Origin: Oceanimonas marisflavi
GTDB lineage: Bacteria; Pseudomonadota; Gammaproteobacteria; Enterobacterales; Aeromonadaceae
Direction: 5' to 3'
DNA: 64,000 nt
Assembly: GCF_003049725.1 (NCBI RefSeq)
Contig: NZ_QAGM01000010.1
Location: 1-64,000 of the forward strand
Positions 1 through 10,886 of this stretch are shown here, one piece after another. The notes beneath the pieces were generated by a model. It was not told the origin of the DNA, ran no database searches, and saw only the letters and a program-made list of their open reading frames with translations. The translations under genes were made by a program, and so were the position numbers. Position 1 is the stretch's first letter. Each line of letters starts with the position of its first letter.

Positions 1-3
1 TTA

Positions 4-121
4 TGCCTGGCGGCCATAGCGTTGTGGAACCACCTGACTCCATGCCGAACTCAGCAGTGAAACGCAACCGCGCCGATGATAGTGTGGCAGCTGCCATGTG
101 AAAGTAGGTCACTGCCAGGCA
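4..121 (+). rRNA. rrf: 5S ribosomal RNA
   Basis: The sequence begins TGCCTGGCGGCC and ends ACTGCCAGGC, the two complementary ends of helix I of gammaproteobacterial 5S rRNA. It keeps the conserved internal blocks CCATGCCGAACTCAG and GCGCCGATG. The length, about 118 bases, is normal. It is the last gene of an rRNA operon whose 16S and 23S genes lie to the left of the window. A strong terminator follows directly. Confidence 0.96.
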
Positions 122-132
122 CCCAATACCGA

Positions 133-164
133 AAAGCCCTTCACTGATGTGAAGGGCTTTTTTC
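133..164 (+). terminator. rRNA operon terminator
   Basis: A perfect stem, AAGCCCTTCAC with GTGAAGGGCTT, has a 4-base loop and ends in a run of T. It lies 12 bases after the 5S rRNA and would end the rRNA transcript. Confidence 0.92.
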
Positions 165-323
165 GTTTCTGCGCGTTTAATATGCAATTGCACTCCCCGC
201 TATTTGCTTATGCTTGCCGCCCGGAGCAAAAAGGCATAGCGTTAAGTTGTAATAAAGCTGTCATGGCCCGGTGCTTTAACTGGACCATGACCATGACAAG
301 GGCTCAGCCCGGGGAGCATGCCT

Positions 324-1703
324 ATGGACGGCTACGACCGCAAACGCTTTATTCTCGATACCAATGTGCTGTTGCACGAACCCCTCTCCATTTACTCCTT
401 CAAAGAGCACGATGTCGTCATTCCCATGACGGTGCTGGAAGAGCTCGACCGCATCAAGGACCGGCAAAAGGATGTCAGCCGGGACGCGCGGGTGGCCATT
501 CGCACCCTGGAGGATATTTTCCACGATGCCACTCCCGAACAGATTATTGCCGGGGTGCAACTGGGACTGAAGGACGACGACGCCTCGGGCCGTATTGCCA
601 TTATCTCGGATCGTCACCTGCCGGAAGGCTATGCAGTCTTTACCGACGACGAGGCCGACAACCGTATTATCAATACCGCACTTTATCTGCAGAAACACCA
701 CGGCGGCCGCAAGGCGGTGCTGGTGACCAAGGATATCAATATGCGGCTCAAGGCCAAGGGTGCCGGTCTTGAGCATGTGGAGGACTACCGCTCCGATCAG
801 CTGGTGGACGACATTCGTCTGCTGGCCAAGGGTTTCTGCCATTTTGACGACAGTTTCTGGGACCGGGTAGGGGAATGCGAAAGCGAAACCCATGGCCGGG
901 AGGTGATCCATACCGTTGCCGAAGAGCTGCTGCCGGGCGCCCATATCAATCAGTACCTGATCGATGACACCGAGGACTTTGCCGGCCGCGTGCTGGACAA
1001 GGAAAACGGTCAGCTGCGCTTTGTGGATCTGGGCCGGGAGCGCATGATGGGGCGCAAGGCCTGGGGCATTCAGCCCAAGAATATCTATCAGGCCATGGCG
1101 CTGGATGCGCTGCTGGACCCTCATATCGATATGGTGATCCTGACCGGGCCGGCGGGCTGCGGCAAGACCCTGCTGGCCATGGCCTCGGCGCTGGAAATGA
1201 CCATAGAAAAGGGCATTTACGATCGTGTGATCGTCACTCGAAACACGCCGGAAATCGCCGAAAGCATTGGCTTTCTGCCGGGCACCGAGGAGGAAAAAAT
1301 GGCGCCCTGGCTGGCGGCCATTACCGATACCCTGGAGGTATTGCACAAGCAGGACGAATGCATGGACGGCTCGCTCAGCTATATCATGGGCAAGGCCAAT
1401 ATTCAGTTCAAGTCGGTCAACTTTATGCGCGGCCGCAGCATTCAGAACACCTTTGTGCTGCTGGACGAATGCCAGAACCTGACCGCGTCCCAGCTCAAGA
1501 CCATCATCACCCGCTGCGGTGAAGGCACCAAGCTGGTGTGCTCGGGCAACCTGGCTCAGATTGACTCCAACTACCTGACCCCGGTGACCTCCGGACTGAC
1601 TTATATCGTGGAACGTTTCAAGGACTTTGAAGGCAGCGCCAATGTCTACCTGAATGGTGTGATGCGCAGCCGGCTGGCGTCCTTTGCCGAAGAGAACCTG
1701 TGA
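324..1703 (+). CDS. PIN domain-PhoH ATPase fusion (PhoH2-like)
   Basis: This is a 459-residue cytosolic protein of the PhoH2 type. An N-terminal PIN nuclease domain (about residues 5-135, with the acidic start ILDTNVLLHEP) is joined to a PhoH-type RecA-like ATPase (about 210-455). The Walker A motif GPAGCGKT is at residues 275-282 and the Walker B motif VLLDECQN at 378-385. In other bacteria PhoH2 proteins couple ATP-driven RNA unwinding to PIN ribonuclease cleavage; activity here is inferred. I chose the ATG at 324 because GGGGAG sits 7 bases before it, whereas the in-frame ATG at 318 lies only one base after that site. It stands alone between the rRNA operon and the convergent thiBPQ operon. 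No antitoxin-like ORF precedes it. Confidence 0.9.
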   Translation: MDGYDRKRFILDTNVLLHEPLSIYSFKEHDVVIPMTVLEELDRIKDRQKDVSRDARVAIRTLEDIFHDATPEQIIAGVQLGLKDDDASGRIAIISDRHLPEGYAVFTDDEADNRIINTALYLQKHHGGRKAVLVTKDINMRLKAKGAGLEHVEDYRSDQLVDDIRLLAKGFCHFDDSFWDRVGECESETHGREVIHTVAEELLPGAHINQYLIDDTEDFAGRVLDKENGQLRFVDLGRERMMGRKAWGIQPKNIYQAMALDALLDPHIDMVILTGPAGCGKTLLAMASALEMTIEKGIYDRVIVTRNTPEIAESIGFLPGTEEEKMAPWLAAITDTLEVLHKQDECMDGSLSYIMGKANIQFKSVNFMRGRSIQNTFVLLDECQNLTASQLKTIITRCGEGTKLVCSGNLAQIDSNYLTPVTSGLTYIVERFKDFEGSANVYLNGVMRSRLASFAEENL

Positions 1704-1721
1704 AAAGTGGGGGGGTGAAAT

Positions 1722-1762
1722 GTGAGGGGAGAGGAGTGGACTCCTCACTCCTCACTCCTCAC
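1722..1762. repeat. Purine/pyrimidine-rich inverted repeat with 7-bp tandem units
   Basis: Three exact copies of TCCTCAC (1742-1762) pair with a purine-rich arm starting GTGAGG at 1722, so the segment can fold into a long imperfect hairpin. It lies between the convergent phoH-like and thiQ genes. It also encodes the last five residues of ThiQ and its stop codon. It may end transcription from both sides, though it has no T-run. Confidence 0.6.
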
Positions 1763-2461
1763 CGCCGCCGTTCCCAGATACGCCCTTAATTCTGTTGTGC
1801 GGGGTGCCGACAGCAGCCCGCCGTCACCCTGCTCAAGAATACGGCCATCGTGTACATAGGCGATACGGTCGGCAACCCGGGCTGCCTCTTCCGGGTGATG
1901 AGTGACCAGCAGTACGATCAGTCCCAGCCGGTCGGTCTGTTCCCGTAACAACTGCAATAACTCAAAACGCAGTGCCGGATCCAGTGCCGAGAAGGGCTCG
2001 TCCAGCAACAGCACCGGCCGCTGGCGTACCAGACAGCGGGCCAGCCCCACCCGTTGTTGCTGCCCGCCGGAGAGTTGCCCCGGCTTGCGTTTCAGCAGGT
2101 TACCAATGCCGACCTGTTCGGCCACCGCGTGAACCTGCTGCTGCTGGGCCGGTGTCAGTTTCAGCCCCGCATGCAGCCCGATGGCGATATTCTGGTATAC
2201 GTTCATATGCCAGAACAGGTTGTTGTCCTGAAACAGGGTGGTCACGGGCCGCGCCGACGGTGACAGCCCGTGCAGATCCTGGCCATTCAGGTGCAGTTCA
2301 CCCCCGTCTACCCGGGCAAAGCCGCCCAGCATGGCCAACAGGGTGGACTTGCCGGCACCGCTGGGGCCAATCAGCGCAGTGATGGTGCCCGGCGCGGCGG
2401 TGAGGGAAAAACACTGGCGCTGCTCCGGGTAATGAGCGCTCAGGTTATTCAGCGTAAGCAT
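1745..2461 (-). CDS. thiQ: Thiamine ABC transporter, ATP-binding subunit
   Basis: The 238-residue ABC ATPase would drive thiamine and thiamine-phosphate import. It has Walker A (GPSGAGKST), the signature SGGQQQRVGLAR and Walker B (LLLDEPFSALDP), then the D-loop and switch His. The chosen ATG at 2461 has GGGAGG upstream and overlaps the end of thiP by 17 bp, so translation is probably coupled. A longer reading with eight more N-terminal residues is possible but lacks a ribosome site. The gene order thiB-thiP-thiQ matches enteric bacteria, which supports the assignment over other small-molecule ABC ATPases. The extreme C-terminus (VRSEE) is encoded by a repeat and is probably not conserved. Confidence 0.93.
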   Translation of the reverse strand: MLTLNNLSAHYPEQRQCFSLTAAPGTITALIGPSGAGKSTLLAMLGGFARVDGGELHLNGQDLHGLSPSARPVTTLFQDNNLFWHMNVYQNIAIGLHAGLKLTPAQQQQVHAVAEQVGIGNLLKRKPGQLSGGQQQRVGLARCLVRQRPVLLLDEPFSALDPALRFELLQLLREQTDRLGLIVLLVTHHPEEAARVADRIAYVHDGRILEQGDGGLLSAPRTTELRAYLGTAAVRSEE

Positions 2462-4043
2462 GCTTGCCTCCCAGTACGCGCTCAATCAACAGAAACAGGG
2501 TCAGGTTCAGTGTCAGTAATACCAGGGCGGTAGCGGCGGCATCCGTCATCTGATAGCTGCCCAGTTGCTGATACAGCAACCAGGGCAGAGTCTGCAGTTG
2601 CTGGCTGCCAAACAGGGCGATGGCGCTTAAGTCCCCCAAGGACAGCATCATGGCCAGAGAGAGCGCCAGGGCCAGGGGTTGGCGCAGCAGCGGCCACTCC
2701 ACCAGCCGAAGGCGGTGCAAGCCGCATACGTTCAGGCTGCTGCACAGGCGGTCGTAGCGGTGGGCCACTCGCTCCATCGGCAGTTGCAGGGTGCGCAGGG
2801 CATAGGGCATGGCCATCAGGGCATTGACCAGCACCACCAGCAAGGGGCCGAGGGCAAACACATCGGCCACGCCGCGCAGCAGAATAAACAGCCCGGTGGA
2901 CAGCACCACCGCAGGTAATACCAGAATGACGGAGCCGCTGGCTTCCAGCCCGCCGGCCAGCAGGTGGCGATTACGCTGCAGCCGCAGATGGCGGCTGGTG
3001 ACCAGCAGTCCGGTGGTGAGCGTGACCGACAGCAGACCGGCCCCGACGGCGATGCTCATGGACTGCCCCAGTGCCGACCACAGCCGGCTAGAGGTCAGTG
3101 CCGGCAGCAGTCTGGGGTTGAGGCCGGCGGTCACGATGGCCAGCAAGGGTGGCAGAAAGACGACGAACGCCACCGCCATCACCATGGCATCGGTCAGCCG
3201 GGTGCGCCACCAGGGCGCATCGTGGCGCAGGCAGGCGCTGAGCCGGTCACCCCGGTATTCCGGCGGCTTGCTAAGACGGTACTGCACCAGCAGAAAAGCA
3301 CCACAAAACAGCAGTTGCAGCAGGGCCAGGCTGCCCGCGAGAGGCAGATCAAAGTCATAACGCAGGGCCTGATAGATGGCCACTTCCAGGGTGGTGGATT
3401 TGGGGCCGCCACCCAGCGCCATCACGGTGGCAAAGCTGGTAAAGCAGAGCATAAAGATCAGGCTGGCCAGCCCTGGCAGGGCGCCGCGCACCGCCGGCCA
3501 GATCAACCAGCGAAACAGCTGACGGCTGTTAAAGCCGAGCTGACTGGCCAGCCGCCACTGGCTGGCGGGAATGGCTTCGATGTTCTGCAGCAGAATGCGC
3601 GCCGCCAGCGGCATATTGAAGAACACATGGGCCAGCAGAATGCCGGTGAGACCATAAAGATAACTGACCGGCTCCAGGCCAAGCTGGGTCAGCAGCTGAT
3701 TGCTCCAGCCCTGGCGGCCGTGCACCGCCACCAGTCCGAATACCACCAGGATTACCGGCAGCACCAGAGTCAGTCCAAACAGCCTGAGGAGCAGATTGCG
3801 GCCGGGAAAGCGCCGGCGCGACAAGGCCTGGGCCAGCGGCAGGGCCAGTCCCAGGCTGATCAGGGTGGACAGGGCCGCCTGGTAAAAGCTGAACCAGACC
3901 ACATGGCGCAGGTAAGGGTCGGTAAAGACCTGAGCTGCATTGCTGCCACCCTGCATCAGCAGGGCGGCAATGGGAACAGCGGTGAGCATCAGAATGGCGA
4001 CCAGACTCAGACTGCCCGGTAGCCACCATAAGCGGGATGGCAT
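2445..4043 (-). CDS. thiP: Thiamine ABC transporter, permease subunit
   Basis: A 532-residue inner-membrane permease, close to the 536 residues of E. coli ThiP. It is an internally duplicated BPD_transp_1 protein with about 12 membrane segments and two EAA-type cytoplasmic loops, as in iron(III)- and thiamine-type importers that use one fused permease. The ATG at 4043 overlaps the thiB stop (TGATG), an arrangement typical of this operon, so I prefer it to an upstream start 12 codons earlier. It works with the periplasmic ThiB and the ATPase ThiQ. Confidence 0.93.
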   Translation of the reverse strand: MPSRLWWLPGSLSLVAILMLTAVPIAALLMQGGSNAAQVFTDPYLRHVVWFSFYQAALSTLISLGLALPLAQALSRRRFPGRNLLLRLFGLTLVLPVILVVFGLVAVHGRQGWSNQLLTQLGLEPVSYLYGLTGILLAHVFFNMPLAARILLQNIEAIPASQWRLASQLGFNSRQLFRWLIWPAVRGALPGLASLIFMLCFTSFATVMALGGGPKSTTLEVAIYQALRYDFDLPLAGSLALLQLLFCGAFLLVQYRLSKPPEYRGDRLSACLRHDAPWWRTRLTDAMVMAVAFVVFLPPLLAIVTAGLNPRLLPALTSSRLWSALGQSMSIAVGAGLLSVTLTTGLLVTSRHLRLQRNRHLLAGGLEASGSVILVLPAVVLSTGLFILLRGVADVFALGPLLVVLVNALMAMPYALRTLQLPMERVAHRYDRLCSSLNVCGLHRLRLVEWPLLRQPLALALSLAMMLSLGDLSAIALFGSQQLQTLPWLLYQQLGSYQMTDAAATALVLLTLNLTLFLLIERVLGGKHAYAE

Positions 4044-5026
4044 CAGCGGGTGGTGGCGTTCAGCCACTGGCGCAGCCATTGTTTGCGCTGGCTGGCCACT
4101 TCTTCGGGGCTGAAGCTCAGTGCCTGGCTGGGGGTCACCAGCTCATCAAAACCGGCGGGCAGCTCGGTGTCGATCACCGGATACATCCAGTTGCCGGCGG
4201 GAATATGCTGCTGAAAACCGGGAGTGATCATAAACCGCATAAAGCGATCCGCCAGCTCGGGCTGACTGGTACCCTTGATCTTGCCGGCCACTTCCACCTG
4301 CACATAGTGGCCTTCTTCAAAGCCGGCGGCCCGGTACTGGTGCTGTTGCTCCGCCTCAATGTGGTAGGCGGGGGAGGTGGTGTAGGACAGCACCATGTCG
4401 GCTTCGCCTTCCAGGAACATGCCGTAGGCCTCGCTCCAGCCCTTGGTCACGGATACAGTGCGTTTTGCCAGGTTTTGCCAGACGTCAGGGGCCTTGTCGC
4501 CATAGAGTTTCTGCACCCACAGCAGCAGTCCCTGGCCCGGGGTGCTGGTGCGCGGATCCTGATACAGCAGGGTCAGCTCGGGGCGCTCAAGCAGCTCGGC
4601 AAAGCTGGCGGGCGGGTTGGTCAGCTTGTCGGCATTATAGATAAAGGCGAAATAGCCGTAGTCATAGGGCAGGAAATAGGGATCGCTCCAGCCACCGGGC
4701 AGGGTCAGCCCTTTGGGGGCAAGACCGTGGGGTTCAATCAAGCCGGTCTCTTCAGCCGCCCGCAGCAGATTGTTGTCGAGCCCCAGTACAATATCGGCTT
4801 TGGTGTTACTTCCTTCCAGCCGGAGCCGGTTGAGTATGGATACACCGTCATCCAGCGCTACCCATTCCAGGTTACAGTCGCACTCGGCTTCAAAGGCGGT
4901 TTCTATCGCCGGGCCCGGCCCCCAATCGGATGCAAATGAGCTATAGGTATAGATGGTCAGCGTCGGCGTTTGTGCCGCCAGCGGCGCGCTGGCCGCCAGC
5001 AGCAGGGCAAGCAAAGTCTTTTTCAC
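4043..5026 (-). CDS. thiB: Thiamine-binding periplasmic protein
   Basis: A 327-residue substrate-binding protein, the same length as E. coli ThiB. It starts with a signal peptide (VKKTLLALLLAASAPLAAQ), followed by the family opening TLTIYTYSSFASDWGPG. It would bind thiamine, TMP or TPP in the periplasm and deliver it to ThiP. I place the start at the GTG at 5026, which has AGGGAG 7 bases upstream and puts the signal peptide at the N-terminus; the upstream ATG at 5083 would add 19 charged residues before it. It is the first gene of the operon. No clear TPP riboswitch lies upstream, only a hairpin (see rejected items). Confidence 0.93.
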   Translation of the reverse strand: MKKTLLALLLAASAPLAAQTPTLTIYTYSSFASDWGPGPAIETAFEAECDCNLEWVALDDGVSILNRLRLEGSNTKADIVLGLDNNLLRAAEETGLIEPHGLAPKGLTLPGGWSDPYFLPYDYGYFAFIYNADKLTNPPASFAELLERPELTLLYQDPRTSTPGQGLLLWVQKLYGDKAPDVWQNLAKRTVSVTKGWSEAYGMFLEGEADMVLSYTTSPAYHIEAEQQHQYRAAGFEEGHYVQVEVAGKIKGTSQPELADRFMRFMITPGFQQHIPAGNWMYPVIDTELPAGFDELVTPSQALSFSPEEVASQRKQWLRQWLNATTR

Positions 5027-5160
5027 GGGCCACTCCCTGGTTGAATCATTAGTATCGGGGTGAAACGGCGCCCTTGTCGGCAAGCCCCGATGGCAAAAAG
5101 GAAAGACCGCTATTGTAGGTAGATTTACCCGGTGAAACCAGCCATTGAAAGGACAAGCCC

Positions 5161-5451
5161 ATGTTACCAGCCAACAAGGAAAAGCGTCTGCATCAACGTA
5201 TTGAGGTCAATGCGACCGTGATCCTGGCCACCGCCAGCGAGCGTGTTCAGGGAACCTGTCTCAATCTGAGTCAGCAGGGCATGTTGATGGAGGTGGAATG
5301 CGGGCGCTGTAGAAAAGGACAGCACTGGCAACTGATGCTGCCGGCAGTCGGTGACCGGGTGCCGTCAATCAGGGCCATGGCCACCGTGCTCAGGGTGGAA
5401 CGTGGTGTGACCAGTGATCTGGTGGCGCTCCTTCTGGAAGACGTGCACTAA
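5161..5451 (+). CDS. PilZ domain protein
   Basis: A 96-residue single-domain PilZ protein. The c-di-GMP-binding signature is present: an RxxxR-like N-terminal motif (KRLHQRIEV, residues 8-16) and a (D/N)xSxxG motif seen as NLSQQGMLM near residue 39. Such proteins act as cytosolic c-di-GMP receptors for motility or surface behaviour. The target cannot be told from this locus, because the gene stands alone and diverges from thiBPQ. A ribosome site (AAAGGA) precedes the ATG. Confidence 0.85.
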   Translation: MLPANKEKRLHQRIEVNATVILATASERVQGTCLNLSQQGMLMEVECGRCRKGQHWQLMLPAVGDRVPSIRAMATVLRVERGVTSDLVALLLEDVH

Positions 5452-5495
5452 AAACGCCGACACTGGGCCGGCGTTGTGTGGTTTGCTGGGGCAGG

Positions 5496-6095
5496 TTACA
5501 GCCAGGCGGGCTGCTGCGCCTCGTAGGCGTCGATCTGATCCGCGTGTTGCAGAGTCAGGCCGATATTGTCGAGGCCGTTCAGCAGGCAGTAGCGGCGGAA
5601 CTCATCGATCTCGAACGGGAAGGCGTGCTCGCCGGCGCGCACTTCCTGCGCTTCCAGATCCACGGTGATCTCGGCGCCCTTGCTGGCCGCCACATACTGA
5701 AACAGGCTTTCCACCTGCGTTTCGGTCAGGCGCACCGGCACCATGCCGTTGTTGATGGCGTTGCCGTAGAAGATATCGGCAAAGCTGGGGGCGATCACCG
5801 CCTTGAGGCCAAAGTCGGCCAGCGCCCAGGGGGCGTGCTCGCGGCTGGAGCCGCAGCCGAAGTTTTCCCGGGCCAGCAGGATCACCGCCTGATCGTAGGG
5901 CGCCTGGTTAAGCACGAACTCGGGGTTCGGCTGTTCGCCGGCGTCATCGAGAAAACGCCAGTCGTGAAACAGGTGCTTGCCAAAGCCGGATCGGGTCACC
6001 TTTTGCAGAAACTGCTTGGGAATGATCTGATCGGTGTCTACGTTGGCCGCATCCAGGGGGGCGGCGATACCGGTTAATTGCTTGAATCCGCTCAT
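5496..6095 (-). CDS. leuD: 3-isopropylmalate dehydratase small subunit
   Basis: The 199-residue small (swivel) subunit of isopropylmalate isomerase; with LeuC it interconverts 2- and 3-isopropylmalate. The family N-terminus is visible ([24 protein letters not shown]), as is the [13 protein letters not shown] active-site block. The ATG at 6095 has AAGGGGA upstream; an earlier in-frame start would add 11 residues not seen in the family. It is the last gene of leuABCD, 10 bp after leuC. Confidence 0.96.
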   Translation of the reverse strand: MSGFKQLTGIAAPLDAANVDTDQIIPKQFLQKVTRSGFGKHLFHDWRFLDDAGEQPNPEFVLNQAPYDQAVILLARENFGCGSSREHAPWALADFGLKAVIAPSFADIFYGNAINNGMVPVRLTETQVESLFQYVAASKGAEITVDLEAQEVRAGEHAFPFEIDEFRRYCLLNGLDNIGLTLQHADQIDAYEAQQPAWL

Positions 6096-6105
6096 ACTAT
6101 TCCCC

Positions 6106-7502
6106 TTACAGATCCCGAATGTCGACAAAGTGACCGAACACGGCGGCGGCGGCGGCCATGGCCGGGCTCACCAGATGGGTGCGGCCACCCCGGCCCTGAC
6201 GGCCTTCAAAGTTGCGGTTGCTGGTGGCGGCACAACGCTCACCGGGCTGCAGCCGGTCGTTGTTCATGGCCAGACACATGGAACAGCCGGGCAGGCGCCA
6301 TTCAAAGCCGGCTTCGATAAAGATTTTGTCGAGGCCTTCGGCTTCGGCCTGGGCCTTCACCTGCTGGGAGCCGGGCACCACCAGCGCCTGAACGCCGGCG
6401 GCCACCTTGCGGCCTTTGGCGATGTCGGCGGCGGCGCGCAGATCTTCAATGCGGCTGTTGGTGCAGGAGCCGATAAACACCTTGTCGACACGTACGTCGG
6501 TGAGCTTGCCACCGGCGGGAATGTCCATGTACTGCAGGGCCTTGACCGCAGACTGACGCTCAACGGCATCGTCAAAGTCTTCCGGAGCAGGAATGGTGCC
6601 GTTGACCGGCATCACCTGACCCGGGTTGGTGCCCCAGGTGACCTGAGGGGCAATGGCGTTGCCGTCGAGCTCGACCACGGCGTCAAACTCGGCGCCTTCG
6701 TCGGACTTGAGGGTGCTCCAGTAGGCCACGGCCTGCTCCCACTGCTCGCCTTCGGGGGCAAAGGGGCGGCCCTTGAGGTAGTCAAAGGTGGTCTGATCGG
6801 GGGCGATAAGACCCGCCTTGGCGCCCAGCTCGATGGCCATGTTACAGATGGTCATGCGGGCTTCCATGGACAGCGCCTCGATGGCGCTGCCGCAGAATTC
6901 CACCACATAGCCGGTGCCGCCGGCGTGGCCGACTTCACCGATAATGGCCAGCACCACGTCCTTGGCGCTGATGCCCGGATTGAGCGTGCCGTTGACCTGA
7001 ATCTTCATGGTTTTGGCCCGGCCCTGTTTCAGGGTCTGGGTGGCCATGACGTGCTCTACTTCCGAGGTGCCGATACCGAACGCCAGGGCGCCAAAGGCGC
7101 CGTGGGTGGCGGTATGGGAGTCACCACAGACGATGGTGGTACCGGGCAGGGTCAGGCCCAGCTCGGGGCCGATCACGTGCACTATGCCCTGATACTTGTG
7201 GTGCAGGTCATAGAGGGGCACGCCGAACTCTTCACAGTTCTTGGCCAGGGTTTCCATCTGGATACGGGCCATTTCACCGGAGGCGGCGATGTCGTTGGTC
7301 TCGGTGGAGACGTTGTGATCCATGGTTGCCCAGGTGCGGTCGGGGCGGCGCAGCTTGCGGCCCTTTTCGCGCAGGCCGTCAAAGGCCTGGGGCGAGGTCA
7401 CTTCGTGCACCAGGTGGCGGTCAATGTAAAGCAGCGGGGTTTCGCCGGCTTCATTGCGCACCAGATGGGCGTCAAATACTTTCTGATAGAGGGTCTTGGC
7501 CA

Positions 7503-7503
<1 letters not shown>
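6106..7503 (-). CDS. leuC: 3-isopropylmalate dehydratase large subunit
   Basis: The 465-residue catalytic subunit of isopropylmalate isomerase, an aconitase-family enzyme with a [4Fe-4S] cluster. The three cluster cysteines are visible in [13 protein letters not shown] and in the pair [22 protein letters not shown] is the substrate-binding block. Length matches E. coli LeuC (466). Its ATG overlaps the leuB stop by one base (TAATG), so translation is coupled. Confidence 0.97.
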
Positions 7504-10171
<2,668 letters not shown>

Positions 10172-10212
10172 GTCGCTTTCCTCTGTGTATCCGTGCCGCC
10201 CGAAGCAGAATG

Positions 10213-10243
10213 AAAAAAACCCGTGCGGACGGCACGGGTTTTT
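10213..10243 (-). terminator. leu operon attenuator (intrinsic terminator)
   Basis: On the minus strand the stem AACCCGTGC/GCACGGGTT with a 5-base loop is followed by seven T. It lies between the leader peptide gene and leuA, where the leucine attenuator belongs. When leucyl-tRNA is plentiful the ribosome would clear leuL and this hairpin would form; stalling at the Leu codons would favour an antiterminator. Confidence 0.88.
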
Positions 10244-10294
10244 GAATGTGAAACTGTGTGAATGATAAATTCCAGCTACGCCTGACCCCGCGCG

Positions 10295-10342
10295 TTAATG
10301 CACCTTGTAGGTTAGTAGTAGTAGCTGAATCTGCTTTTGCAT
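10295..10342 (-). CDS. leuL: leu operon leader peptide
   Basis: This is a 15-codon ORF reading MQKQIQLLLLTYKVH, with four consecutive leucine codons, all CTA. CTA is rare in this GC-rich, CTG-dominated sequence. It lies between a sigma70 promoter and an intrinsic terminator upstream of leuA, as in the E. coli leu operon, whose leader also has four adjacent Leu codons. The peptide itself probably has no role; its translation senses charged tRNA-Leu. Confidence 0.9.
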   Translation of the reverse strand: MQKQIQLLLLTYKVH

Positions 10343-10381
10343 GGTCACTCACATCAGGAAGAATCCGTTAACAACGCTATA

Positions 10382-10410
10382 CAGATAACGATTAACGGCG
10401 GCGCTGTCAA
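10382..10410 (-). promoter_or_regulatory. leu operon promoter
   Basis: On the minus strand a perfect -35 (TTGACA, 10410-10405) is followed after 17 bases by a weak -10 (TATCTG, 10387-10382). This puts the transcript start about 35 bases before leuL. Confidence 0.65.
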
Positions 10411-10886
10411 CTTTACCTTGGCCGCAAGTGCCGACAACACAAACTAAATATAAAGGCGGAAAGGGTTTAATTCAGTGCTTTATTCTGTGATTTTAATTTT
10501 TTGCCAATCAATAGTTTCATGTTGCGTTGTCATGTTGTTGTTATTGTTTTGTTGTTGGTAAATCCCTGCTTTGCCGGTCCTGTTGGTGAGGCTTTAGCCG
10601 CTGGCGCCAGCGCGCGAATTTTGTTGGCGCTGTTGTGCCCGGAGCGGTAATGGCAGGCTGTTTCGAGCGAAGCCAACGGATTTGCCAAAGCCCGTAGACA
10701 ACGGATTTAAAGCAGGTTAAGGTGATTTTTCATCCTTTTTCTGCTTATCTTCAGCTTCGCTGTTGTAAGTTGTTGTTTAATAAATATAAAAAGTCGCTCA
10801 TTTTGCCATGTTGCCCGGCCGCCGGCCGGGTGTCATGGTACGAGGGAGTGGCAAGGTGAACGGAGCAGAGCCTGGAGGGCTTTACC
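10411..10886. promoter_or_regulatory. AT-rich divergent intergenic region between leu and ilvIH
   Basis: This gene-free stretch is markedly AT-rich compared with its neighbours and has runs of T and GTTGTT-like repeats. A candidate ilvI promoter is TTGTAA (10763-10768), 16 bases, TATAAA (10785-10790). In enteric bacteria ilvIH has a long upstream region bound by Lrp, and this region has a similar size and character. I see no ORF or leader peptide for ilvI. Confidence 0.5.

Noticed and set aside
5027-5110. TPP riboswitch ahead of thiB
   Set aside because: A hairpin ATCGGGG...CCCCGAT is present on the minus strand, with AGGGA near the start, but the invariant CTGAGA and CTGAT segments of the THI element are absent.
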